Below are positions 28,521 through 36,810 of a stretch of DNA of 52,150 bases, in pieces; the stretch's first letter is position 1, and each line of letters begins with the position of its first letter. This stretch comes from Marivirga lumbricoides (GTDB lineage: Bacteria; Bacteroidota; Bacteroidia; Cytophagales; Cyclobacteriaceae). Location of the stretch: the NCBI RefSeq assembly GCF_014636295.1, contig NZ_BMEC01000014.1, positions 168,730 to 220,879 of the forward strand, written 5' to 3'. Both the position numbers and the translations under genes were made by a program. The notes under the pieces were generated by a model. It was not told the origin of the DNA. It saw only the letters and a list, made by a program, of their open reading frames with translations, and did no database searches.

Positions 28521-31500
28521 TTAGAATTCTAGATTAAGATTTACACCAAAACTACGTGTGCTGGGGAGTGCCATATCTTCTACACCTGGAATAACAGTCC
28601 CGCCGGAGAAAGAGATAGTTTCAGGATCAACGTGATTATTTTCGGTCCATAATGCCAGATTTCTTCCTACAATGGAAAGTGTTGCAGCATTAAAAGAAAC
28701 ATTTTTAAACCATTTTGGAGGTAAGTTGTAGCCAAGTTTTAACTCCCGTAGTTTTACATAAGTAGCGCTAAACATAGAGCTCTCTTCGTTACTGCGTTTG
28801 TACACATGGGAGTAGTAATTGGAAGCCGCTACACTTTTTGTGTTTTCTTTATATGAGCCGTCTGCATTTGCTATAACTCCTGCAGCAACTATACCGGTTT
28901 CACGACCCGGTACGGTAAAATCCAGCATTCCGGTTGTGCCACCAATGGCAACGGTACGTGAATGAAACTCCCCGCCCTGTCTCCAATCAAATAAGAAACT
29001 GAAGTTGAAATTTCTATATTGAAAACTATTCTGAAAGCCTACCATAAAATCAGGGGTGTAGTTGCCTAATTTTCTAAGCGTGTTGTCTACGATAGGAAGA
29101 CCAGAATCCGGGTCGATGATCCACTCCCCATAATGCGGACTGCTGGCATCTTCCACCTTTTGAAAACCGGTACCGTATAAGTCTCCAATGCGTCCACCTA
29201 CCTTAGCACCTACGGTGAGGTAATTGCTTTTAATGGTATAAAAATCAAGCCCATCTGTAAGCTCTTTTACGGTTCCCCGCGAGGTGGTAAAGTTAACCGT
29301 AGAATTCCATTGAAAATTTTCAGTGCGTATCGGAGTGGCATTAAGAGTGATTTCTAAACCTCTGTTTTGAATCTCCCCTGCATTAATAACCCTGGAGCTG
29401 TAGCCGGAAGTATTAGATACTGGAAGGGCTATAATCTGGTTTTTGGTTACCGACTGATAAACTGCAAGGTCTATACCCAGTCGGTTTCCGAAGAAGCGCA
29501 CATCTGCACCAAGTTCTATAGAGTTGGTTTTTTCAGGTTTCAGATTTGAATTTTTCAATTCTGAAGGCGAATACACTCTTGAAAAACCGTTAAATGTATC
29601 TCCAAACCCATAAGTTGCTACCAGATTATAAGGATTTGTATCGTTTCCTACAACAGCATACCCAGCTCTAAATTTAGCAAAGCTAATGACTTGAGACATC
29701 TCAAACATATCAGATAAGATCGCACTCAAACCTGCAGAAGGGTAGAAGTAGCTGTTGTTGTTTTCTGGTAATGTAGAAGACCAGTCGTTTCTGGCAGTAA
29801 GGTCGAGAAACAGATAGTTTTTATAAGCTATATTTCCAAAGGCATAAGCACTGTTTACTCTGAATTCACTGTCGTAATCGCTCGTAGTAAGCGGTTGTGC
29901 TGCGTTACCAAAGTTATAGATTCCAGGGATCGAGAGCGAGTTTGCACTGATTCGCTGGTAACGGTTTTTAGTAACTCTATTGTTTGCCCCGACCGAAATA
30001 CCAAAATCGAGATCTTCGTTAAGATTTTTAGTATAGGCCAGAAGAAAATCAGTGTTTTGCTCTTGAGCAAAGGTGTAGTCTTCACGATACTGTCCATTTG
30101 GGAAACGTTGTGTAGAATAGGCTCGTTTTCGTTTATCCAGTTCGTTTGAATAATCTAAACCGGTACGAATCATAAGATCAAGCCCTTGTGCCAGGTTCAT
30201 ATCTAAACGCATATTAGTAATTACCCGATCGCGGTTGAATGCGTTTGTATTTTCATATACATTAAAATAAGGGTTGTCGTGATAGTTGTAGTTATAATTA
30301 AACTGTTGCACATTTTCTAAACCTGGCTGCCAGTAGTTTCTAAGCGAATTCATATCAATATGCCGTCCAAACCACACCCAGAGATACATAATATTTTCAG
30401 TACCATAGGAGTTAACAGGACGGTTGTCTGAATTCGAGTTGATGTAATTCATAGAAGCACTAACCTTAAGCCGATCTGTAAGATTATAAGCACCGTTAAG
30501 AGCATAGGTTCTTCTCTTAAAATTGGAGTTGGGTACAATACTCTCACTGTTAAGATCTGTAAATGAAACTCTGAAGTTTCCATCCTTGTTTGCACCGGTG
30601 AGAGCTACGTTATTGCTTATAGTATACCCCGTTTTAAAAAAGTCTTCTATATTATCAGGATGGGCTATAAATGGGGTTGCTATAATTTCATCTGCAAAAC
30701 TACCGTCTGCATTACGTGGGCGTAAGTTTACATCGCCAGCTCTAAACCCACTTGTAGTAGGGCTGTCGTGCTGGGGGATTAACTGTCCGTTAAGTGCAGG
30801 CCCCCAGCTTTCATCTACGTGATCGTTTATCCCACCAGTCACCGATCGGTTTTGACCTCCATCGTTAAATGCAAATTGTCCGTTAGAGCCTTGCCCGTAT
30901 TCGTTTTGATATTTTGGAAGGGTAAGCAAAGTTTCAAAAGTACTGCTGTGATTTATAGAAACTCCAATACCTTTAGTTCCTTTTCCTGATTTAGTAGTAA
31001 TCAAAACAACACCATTGGCACCTCTTGAACCGTAGAGTGCTGTTGCGTTAGGCCCTTTAAGAACCGTCATGGTTTCTACATCATCAGGATTGATATCCAT
31101 AGCTCCGTTACCAAAGTCTACTGCCATATTTCCTTCGTTACCTACACTATTTATATTGTTGTTGATGATGATCCCATCTACCACAAAAAGTGGAGAATTT
31201 GCATTAGGACTGGGGTTCAGAGAGTTCTCACCTCTAATAATGATCTGAGAACTAGATCCTACTCCACTATTACCCCCTGTAACCTGTACCCCGGCCATTT
31301 TACCAGAAAGTGAGTTTACCACGTTAGTCTCCTTTGCCTCTGAGAGTTCTTCCCCAGAAACCTCCTGTACTGCATAAGCCAGTTTTTTGGTTTCCCTTTT
31401 AATACCTAAAGCAGTCACAACCACTTCATCCAACCACTGTGTGTCTTCCTGGAGTTTTATGTTCACATTGAATTTACCAGTCACATCTATTGCCTGGGAT

Positions 31501-31739
31501 TTAAATCCTATAAAAGTAATTTCAATTATATTCTGCTCATTTTCAGGAATAGTAATTGCGAAATTTCCCTCAATATCTGTGACTGTTCCAATAGTAGTAT
31601 TTTTAACCCTAATGGTGGCCCCTGGTAAGGGTACATCGTTGGCATCTGTTACTGTACCCTTAACTACCCTATCCTGAGCAAACAAGGAAGTAGTTACAAG
31701 CAGCAGTAAAATTTGTGTTAGATAAACTGTTTTTTTCAT
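28521..31739 (-). CDS. SusC/RagA-like TonB-dependent outer-membrane transporter
   Basis: A 1072-residue TonB-dependent receptor, starting at ATG 31739 (an upstream in-frame start would precede the signal peptide). Order: signal peptide ending SLFAQ; CarboxypepD_reg-like domain (about 25-105, GTVTDANDVPLPGATIRVK, the SusC hallmark); a TonB-box-like segment EVVVTALG; the plug domain (about 115-240, SGKMAGVQVTGG, LFVVDGIIIN, VLKGPNATALYGSRGANGVV); then a 22-strand barrel ending SFGVNLNLEF. It imports a ligand too large or scarce for porins, using TonB energy. It is first in the gene set and its promoter carries TTTACTA repeats. Its N-terminal extension lacks a FecR-type signalling domain. Confidence 0.96.
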   Translation of the reverse strand: MKKTVYLTQILLLLVTTSLFAQDRVVKGTVTDANDVPLPGATIRVKNTTIGTVTDIEGNFAITIPENEQNIIEITFIGFKSQAIDVTGKFNVNIKLQEDTQWLDEVVVTALGIKRETKKLAYAVQEVSGEELSEAKETNVVNSLSGKMAGVQVTGGNSGVGSSSQIIIRGENSLNPSPNANSPLFVVDGIIINNNINSVGNEGNMAVDFGNGAMDINPDDVETMTVLKGPNATALYGSRGANGVVLITTKSGKGTKGIGVSINHSSTFETLLTLPKYQNEYGQGSNGQFAFNDGGQNRSVTGGINDHVDESWGPALNGQLIPQHDSPTTSGFRAGDVNLRPRNADGSFADEIIATPFIAHPDNIEDFFKTGYTISNNVALTGANKDGNFRVSFTDLNSESIVPNSNFKRRTYALNGAYNLTDRLKVSASMNYINSNSDNRPVNSYGTENIMYLWVWFGRHIDMNSLRNYWQPGLENVQQFNYNYNYHDNPYFNVYENTNAFNRDRVITNMRLDMNLAQGLDLMIRTGLDYSNELDKRKRAYSTQRFPNGQYREDYTFAQEQNTDFLLAYTKNLNEDLDFGISVGANNRVTKNRYQRISANSLSIPGIYNFGNAAQPLTTSDYDSEFRVNSAYAFGNIAYKNYLFLDLTARNDWSSTLPENNNSYFYPSAGLSAILSDMFEMSQVISFAKFRAGYAVVGNDTNPYNLVATYGFGDTFNGFSRVYSPSELKNSNLKPEKTNSIELGADVRFFGNRLGIDLAVYQSVTKNQIIALPVSNTSGYSSRVINAGEIQNRGLEITLNATPIRTENFQWNSTVNFTTSRGTVKELTDGLDFYTIKSNYLTVGAKVGGRIGDLYGTGFQKVEDASSPHYGEWIIDPDSGLPIVDNTLRKLGNYTPDFMVGFQNSFQYRNFNFSFLFDWRQGGEFHSRTVAIGGTTGMLDFTVPGRETGIVAAGVIANADGSYKENTKSVAASNYYSHVYKRSNEESSMFSATYVKLRELKLGYNLPPKWFKNVSFNAATLSIVGRNLALWTENNHVDPETISFSGGTVIPGVEDMALPSTRSFGVNLNLEF

Positions 31740-31756
31740 GGAGCGTTTTATTAATA

Positions 31757-31839
31757 TTAGTAAATAATGAGCCAAATTTGAATATAAATTTACTATTAGT
31801 AAACTTTTTGAGTTTATGAAATCTTTAACAGATAGTAAA
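31757..31839 (-). promoter_or_regulatory. SusC promoter region with TTTACTA repeats
   Basis: A perfect palindrome with 7-nt arms (TTTACTA, 1 nt, TAGTAAA) lies at 31789-31803; further TAGTAAA copies lie at 31758-31764 and 31833-31839. A -7-like CAAATTTG (one mismatch to TAnnTTTG) at 31773-31780 is 16 nt from the palindrome's right arm. The same heptamer lies at the same distance in the DUF5690 promoter, suggesting one regulator, possibly the XRE-cupin protein. Confidence 0.45.
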
Positions 31840-31980
31840 TTCTAAGTTTTCTAATTCCTTAAAATCTAGAATTGCCTGCCTTTTTAGGGAAAGAGTCTAT
31901 GGTATGTTATGGAATAATTAATTCTCTTTGATGATTGGTATTTATTCCGATTCGGGTATAATTCTATTGTATTACTTGCT

Positions 31981-32190
31981 TTAGCATATATAAAGCAGGA
32001 TTTCCTTATTTTTTTCTTTAATAGATTTAGTGGTGTAGTGATTTAATTGTAAAGGATTAGCTTTGTAGTCTTCTGTTTTTACGCTAACCAAAAGTGAGAA
32101 GACTTTGAACTTGTTTACAAATTCTAAAAAGGGAGACCCAAACTTCTTTCCAAGGAATCGCTCATATTTTTCTTTAATATCATCCTGACG
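31981..32190 (-). pseudogene. orphan gene fragment at the island's right edge
   Basis: An open minus-strand frame without a usable start reads about 70 codons to a TAA at 31981, with coding-like content: RQDDIKEKYERFLGKKFGSP, EFVNKFKVFSLLVSVKTEDY, HYTTKSIKEKNKEILLY. It is cut where direct repeat copy B begins, so it looks like the 3' end of a gene truncated by the rearrangement. I do not recognise the family. The rest of 31840-31980 shows nothing. Confidence 0.4.
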
Positions 32191-32194
32191 TTTT

Positions 32195-32464
32195 ATGCTG
32201 GAAATAAAAAATATTAGCCTTCAGAAATCCTACGAGAATGTATTGGAACAAATCATTTTCGACATTTCTCATGTAATGCGAAGACCTGTAGCTACTATGC
32301 AAGGACTTACTCAGCTTATAGAACTGGATAAAATGAATCTTGAAACGGTGAAAGGAGAAGCTTATAAGCTTCAACTAGTTTCCCATGAAATGGATTCCTT
32401 TATTAAAAAGCTTTATAATAATTACCAGCAGAGATGGGAAGAGCTGGAGGAGAGCGAGAAGTAA
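32195..32464 (+). pseudogene. truncated duplicate of the HisKA-only sensor gene (repeat copy B)
   Basis: A frame from ATG 32195 gives 89 residues, of which about 85 equal the C-terminus of the protein at 15294-16391 (SLQKSYENVLEQIIFDISHV onward) with few changes: R to L in MNRET, KEVA to KGEA, SNEM to SHEM. The homologous DNA is about 94% identical and begins at the PAS/HisKA junction; GAF and PAS parts are missing. It may be a remnant or a free-standing HisKA helical hairpin, since the reading frame is intact and several differences are silent. It marks the right edge of the 16-kb accessory block. Confidence 0.85.
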
Positions 32465-32475
32465 TGAAATTTAAA

Positions 32476-32505
32476 TAAAGCATCCGGAATATCTCCGGAC
32501 GCTTA
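32476..32505. terminator. hairpin terminator between repeat copy B and osmC
   Basis: AAGC-A-TCCGGA pairs with TCCGGA-C-GCTT around a 5-nt loop. On the minus strand a T-rich tail follows, so it can end the osmC transcript whose stop is at 32534. Confidence 0.65.
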
Positions 32506-32533
32506 TTTGATTAAGTAGTATAACCTTACTTTT

Positions 32534-32944
32534 TTAATTTAGTGTAAATTCAGTAGATATTTCTGTATTCAAAAGCTTAGAAATAGGACAATTTTTCTCA
32601 GCTTTCTTTACCAACTCCTCAAATTTACTTTCTTCTATATTTTTTACTGAAGCCTTTAAAGTCAAATGAGACTGAGTAATTGAGCCATCTTTCAATGTTA
32701 TATCACATTTAGTATTAAGCTCCTCCGGCTCAAATCCCTCTTCGGTTAAAAAAGCGCTAAGCTGCATAGTAAAGCAACCAGAATGCGCTGCAGCTATTAA
32801 TTCTTCAGGATTAGTACCTGTACCTTCTTCAAACCTGCTTTTAAAAGAATATTGAGTGTCTTTCAAAGTTCCACTTTGGGTTGAAAGCTTCCCTTTTCCT
32901 TCTTTTACACTTCCTTGCCATACGGCTGTTGCATTTCTTTTCAT
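32534..32944 (-). CDS. osmC: OsmC/Ohr-family peroxidase
   Basis: A 136-residue protein that reduces organic hydroperoxides through two cysteines. Both reactive cysteines are present: one in [11 protein letters not shown] (about residue 57), one in [10 protein letters not shown] (about 119). The N-terminal [20 protein letters not shown] and the [13 protein letters not shown] turn match OsmC rather than Ohr (OsmC has NPEELI, and Ohr usually starts with YTA). It is a cytoplasmic dimer in known members. A single gene, flanked by a hairpin downstream; upstream regulatory signals are not evident by eye. Confidence 0.93.
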   Translation of the reverse strand: MKRNATAVWQGSVKEGKGKLSTQSGTLKDTQYSFKSRFEEGTGTNPEELIAAAHSGCFTMQLSAFLTEEGFEPEELNTKCDITLKDGSITQSHLTLKASVKNIEESKFEELVKKAEKNCPISKLLNTEISTEFTLN

Positions 32945-33067
32945 AGAGTTAGTTTTTTTTATTAGTAATATATTTGATAATTAATTAAGAATTTATTTCT
33001 GCAATAAAAAGGACTTCACTCAATCTGAACGGCTCCAGATTACACTCTTATGGATGGAAAGAGTAGA

Positions 33068-33448
33068 TTACTTCAGCACATATTCAGCAAGAACTCTTTG
33101 TACATCATAAACATTTACTGATTTATTAAATTTCTTGATGATACTTGGCTGCAGCTCGCTTGAAATCCAAATTTTCAGTTCAGCATCCAAGTCAAAAGTA
33201 CCAGCTGTTTCCACACTAAACCTTGATATACTTTTATAAGAAACAGACATATATTCTGTCTTTTTACCCGTTAAGCCCTGCTTGTCAATTAAAATCAATC
33301 GTTTATCTGTAAAAATGAAAGTGTCTCTAAACAGTTTAAAACCTATCTGAATTTCTTCTGCCTCTATTAAAAGCTTATGATAGTCTTTTAACAATTTTTC
33401 TTGCTCCACTACTCCTGAATTCCCTAACAATGCTGAAAAAATCCCCAT
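33068..33448 (-). CDS. bacterial PH-domain protein
   Basis: A 126-residue soluble protein of the bacterial pleckstrin-homology family (bPH_1, PF08000). Typical segments are LGNSGVVEQEKLLKDY at the start, IQIGFKLFRDTFIFTDKRLILIDKQGLTGKKTEYMSVSY in the beta barrel (quoted here as a region: residues about 35-72), then the final helix VYDVQRVLAEYVL. These proteins are widespread and their role is unknown; phosphoinositide binding is not expected in bacteria. It stands alone, 123 nt upstream of osmC. Confidence 0.85.
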   Translation of the reverse strand: MGIFSALLGNSGVVEQEKLLKDYHKLLIEAEEIQIGFKLFRDTFIFTDKRLILIDKQGLTGKKTEYMSVSYKSISRFSVETAGTFDLDAELKIWISSELQPSIIKKFNKSVNVYDVQRVLAEYVLK

Positions 33449-33549
33449 ACAATTTTATTCTTGATACATTAATTCTTACGAACAAAATAGCATTAAGATT
33501 TTAAAAGAGTTATTTACTTTTAAAGCAAAACCCAAAGAGTAATAAAAAC

Positions 33550-33579
33550 AAAAGCCCGAACTTATTTGTCCGGGCTTTT
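33550..33579 (-). terminator. terminator of rhlE
   Basis: AAAAGCCCG (33550-33558) pairs with CGGGCTTTT (33571-33579) around a 12-nt loop; on the minus strand it continues into T-rich sequence, about 135 nt after the helicase stop. Confidence 0.75.
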
Positions 33580-33712
33580 GGAGTAATCAGAAACTTGCTA
33601 ACTTAAATATCTTACATGGAATCTAAAATTAGATTAAACAATGGAAAACCATTTGTTACTGACTTTCAAATACATATCATTGATTCTCGTGTAATTGCCT
33701 AATAGGCTCTAT

Positions 33713-34930
33713 TTAAGATCTTCTTTTTGACTTATGCCATGGTTTCTTCTTGTTGGAGGGTATTTTTTGCTTTGGTAATATTTTCTTTTCTAATTCATTT
33801 GCATCAACAGGATAAGGATGACCTTCCACTACAGGTATTTTTAAACCTATTACTTTTTCTATGTCTTTTAACTCTTTTCTCTCTTCAATTGAACAAAATG
33901 CCATCGCTATACCATCATTTCCAGCCCTGCCAGTCCTGCCAATTCTATGAACATACGTTTCCGGTACATTCGGCAAATCAAAATTAAAAACATGGGTTAA
34001 TTCATCAATATCTATGCCTCTGGCTGCAATATCAGTAGCTACTAAAACCTTAATAGTACCATTTTTAAAATCATTTAAAGCATTTTGCCTGGCATTCTGA
34101 CTTTTATTCCCATGAATAGCTGCCGCTTTTATTCCGGATCTGTAAAGAAATTTAACAACCTTGTCTGCGCCATGTTTAGTTCTTGTAAAAACCAATGCTG
34201 TAGAAATGGATTGTTCTTCCATCAGATGTAGTAAAAGCTTAGGTTTATCAGCTTTACTCACATAATACAGGCTTTGCTTAATTTTATCAACTGTTGAGGA
34301 AGGAGGAGTCACCTCTATTTTAGCAGGCTTATGAAGTAATGAGTCTGCTAAACTCTGGATTTCAGTAGGCATAGTTGCAGAAAAGAACAGGGTCTGCCGT
34401 TTGGCCGGTAACTTAGCAATAATTTTCTTCACATCGTTGATGAAGCCCATATCCAACATTCTATCAGCTTCATCCAAAACAAAAACACTGAGGTTTCTCA
34501 GGTCAATAAATCCCTGATTCATTAAATCAAGCAATCTACCTGGTGTGGCAACTAAAATTTCCACTCCTTTTTTAAGGGCAGTTGTTTGCCTTAATTGAGT
34601 TACTCCACCAAATATAACAGTGTGTGTGGAGCGTGTAAATTTTCCATAAGCAGCTATACTTTCATCTATTTGAATGGCTAACTCTCTGGTAGGTGTTAAA
34701 ATCAGCACCTGAATTCCTTTTCTGACTTCTTTCTGCTTATAAAGTAATTGTAAAATAGGAATAGAAAACGCTGCGGTTTTACCTGTTCCTGTCTGAGCAC
34801 AGCCCAATACATCTTTACCTTGTAAAATAAAGGGGATGGCTTGTTGTTGAATGGGCGTAGGACTTGTATATCCTTCTGCATCTAACGCACGTTGGATAGG
34901 CTCTATTAATTCTAAATCTTTAAATGACAT
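33713..34930 (-). CDS. rhlE: DEAD-box RNA helicase, RhlE type
   Basis: A 405-residue ATP-dependent RNA helicase that remodels structured RNA, for example in ribosome assembly or mRNA decay. All motifs are present: Q motif [12 protein letters not shown], motif [10 protein letters not shown], Ia PTRELAIQ, Ib [14 protein letters not shown] (in [13 protein letters not shown]), [31 protein letters not shown] and [12 protein letters not shown]. The short basic C-tail ([12 protein letters not shown]) places it in the RhlE group. A TAnnTTTG box at 35045-35052 and a long leader of about 110 nt precede it, and cold induction would be usual for such genes (inference). Confidence 0.95.
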   Translation of the reverse strand: MSFKDLELIEPIQRALDAEGYTSPTPIQQQAIPFILQGKDVLGCAQTGTGKTAAFSIPILQLLYKQKEVRKGIQVLILTPTRELAIQIDESIAAYGKFTRSTHTVIFGGVTQLRQTTALKKGVEILVATPGRLLDLMNQGFIDLRNLSVFVLDEADRMLDMGFINDVKKIIAKLPAKRQTLFFSATMPTEIQSLADSLLHKPAKIEVTPPSSTVDKIKQSLYYVSKADKPKLLLHLMEEQSISTALVFTRTKHGADKVVKFLYRSGIKAAAIHGNKSQNARQNALNDFKNGTIKVLVATDIAARGIDIDELTHVFNFDLPNVPETYVHRIGRTGRAGNDGIAMAFCSIEERKELKDIEKVIGLKIPVVEGHPYPVDANELEKKILPKQKIPSNKKKPWHKSKRRS

Positions 34931-35044
34931 TTATAAAATATTGTAATTTGATATTGCCGGAAAGCACAATTAATTCACTTTCAGCTTTGGATTTTTTATT
35001 CTGCACCGCATAAAACTGCCGTGTCTACTAAGTGGAGAAGAGTA

Positions 35045-35052
35045 CAAAGATA
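35045..35052 (-). promoter_or_regulatory. putative -7 box of rhlE
   Basis: The reverse strand reads TATCTTTG, an exact TAnnTTTG match, about 115 nt before the helicase ATG. Confidence 0.5.
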
Positions 35053-35185
35053 ACTCTTTTTTTAATGGCTTTATGTATTATTTTAAACTCTCTTTACTAT
35101 CGGTGTTTGCAACCCCATTATAAAGAAAAATAGTAGAAAGAAATGTAGCCAGCTGTCGTTTTATGCTTCTGGTACGCTAAACTCA

Positions 35186-35836
35186 CTAACCAAGATAGCC
35201 TCTTTCAAAAGCTACTTTAATTAAATGCGAAACATTTTTCGCTTCAAATTTTTGCAGTAACATCTTCCTGTAAGACATCACACTATGTGTACTTGTTTCT
35301 AATTTAACAGCAATTTCATCCGAAGTATCTCCTTCACTTATGAACTGAAGGATTTTTCTTTCCACATCTGAAAGTTTAACTCCTCCCTCAGTTTCACCAT
35401 ACACCCTCATTTTATTGGCCATTTTCTCCATTACATCCTGAGAAAAGTAGGTTTTCCCATTCATGATCCGATAAATAGCTGAATCTATCTCCTTTTCATT
35501 TACATTTTTAAGCACATACCCATCTACACCTACATCTAATGCGTTTTGGATATAACCCTCTCTGTCAAACATAGACAAAATCAGTACCTTAGTTTCAGGA
35601 AATTTATCTTTGATTTCTATCGTGGTTTCTATTCCATTAAGCTTGGGCATATTCATATCCAATATTACCAGATCAACAGGCTGTTGTTTTAACATATCCA
35701 GTACTTCCCTCCCATTAGTAGCGGTACCGCAAATTTTAAATTCAGGATTTTTACCTAGCATTGAAGCTATGCCATTAGCTAATATTTCGTGGTCATCTGC
35801 AATGATGAGCTTTATTGGATAATTAATTTCTGCCAT
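35186..35836 (-). CDS. NarL/FixJ-type response regulator
   Basis: A 216-residue two-component regulator: receiver domain (about 8-125) with acidic pair Asp14-Asp15, phospho-acceptor Asp60 in VILDMNMPKLNG, and conserved Lys in VLKNVNEKEID; then a LuxR-type HTH (about 150-213, LSDVERKILQFISEG, STHSVMSYRKMLLQKFEAKN). The partner should be a HisKA_3 kinase. None is adjacent: the TPR kinase at 12628-14436 is of the right type but 21 kb away, so pairing is unproven. It is transcribed alone, 160 nt downstream of an ABC ATPase gene on the same strand. Confidence 0.93.
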   Translation of the reverse strand: MAEINYPIKLIIADDHEILANGIASMLGKNPEFKICGTATNGREVLDMLKQQPVDLVILDMNMPKLNGIETTIEIKDKFPETKVLILSMFDREGYIQNALDVGVDGYVLKNVNEKEIDSAIYRIMNGKTYFSQDVMEKMANKMRVYGETEGGVKLSDVERKILQFISEGDTSDEIAVKLETSTHSVMSYRKMLLQKFEAKNVSHLIKVAFERGYLG

Positions 35837-35996
35837 TACTAAAACTTAAGCACTTTATTTGCAAAACCAGAAAAATGGATAAAATTATTTTCAAAAGATA
35901 AACTACAGATTACTATTTGGTGAAATTTTTTGAAACTCTAAATTACAGGATTTAATTAACATATATAAAATAAAATCACTAAGAAGTTATAGGTAA

Positions 35997-36716
35997 TTAA
36001 ACAGGTGATGAAGCAACCCTTGTCACATTATTATTTACTTCATCAGTTTCTACTAATCCATCCCTCATTCTTATAACTCTATGAGCATATTGTGCGATAT
36101 CATCTTCATGAGTTACCATCACTATAGTATTTCCATCATCGTGCAACCTCTGAAACAACTCCATAATTTCGTAGGATGTTTTGGTATCAAGGTTTCCTGT
36201 AGGCTCATCCGCTAAAATAATGCTGGGATTATTTACCAAAGCCCTTGCAATTGCTACTCTTTGACGTTGACCACCTGAAAGCTCATTGGGTTTATGGTAA
36301 GCTCGTTCGCCCAAACCAACGCTTTCCAAAACCTGCAATGCTCTCTCTTGTCTTTCCGATTTTCCAAAGCCCGCATAAATCAACGGTAAAGCCACATTTT
36401 CCAAAGAGGATTGTCTTGGTAATAAGTTAAATGTTTGAAACACGAACCCAATTTCTTTGTTCCTTATTTCTGCAAGCTCATTTTCTGACATATCACTCAC
36501 ACTGTGTCCTCCTAATTGGTAAAGACCATTTGTGGGCGTATCCAGGCAGCCAATGATGTTCATTAGTGTAGACTTACCGGATCCTGATGGCCCCATAAAT
36601 GCCACATACTCTCCGCGATTAATATTAATACTTACCGATTTCAGTGCCTCCACTGTTTCGGATCCCATTCTATATACTTTAGAAATATTTTCGGTATGTA
36701 TGACAGATTGCTTCAT
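35997..36716 (-). CDS. LolD/MacB-type ABC transporter ATP-binding protein
   Basis: A 239-residue ATPase with Walker [10 protein letters not shown] (about 41-49), Q loop [11 protein letters not shown], signature LSGGQRQR, Walker [12 protein letters not shown] and the H-loop VTHEDD. The FQTFNLLPR and TGNLD wording is typical of the MacB/LolD/FtsE group, which drives mechanotransmission of lipoproteins or exported substrates. No permease gene lies next to it, so the partner must be elsewhere. It is followed by the response regulator (160 nt gap) and preceded by the membrane-TPR gene (94 nt gap). Confidence 0.92.
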   Translation of the reverse strand: MKQSVIHTENISKVYRMGSETVEALKSVSININRGEYVAFMGPSGSGKSTLMNIIGCLDTPTNGLYQLGGHSVSDMSENELAEIRNKEIGFVFQTFNLLPRQSSLENVALPLIYAGFGKSERQERALQVLESVGLGERAYHKPNELSGGQRQRVAIARALVNNPSIILADEPTGNLDTKTSYEIMELFQRLHDDGNTIVMVTHEDDIAQYAHRVIRMRDGLVETDEVNNNVTRVASSPV

Positions 36717-36810
36717 TTAAATAGGCTTATAAGAGAGTATAATATTAACAGCATAAATTGAAAGATAATAAGTTATTCCATTCCAGACAAATAATTTGTG
36801 ACAAACGGAA

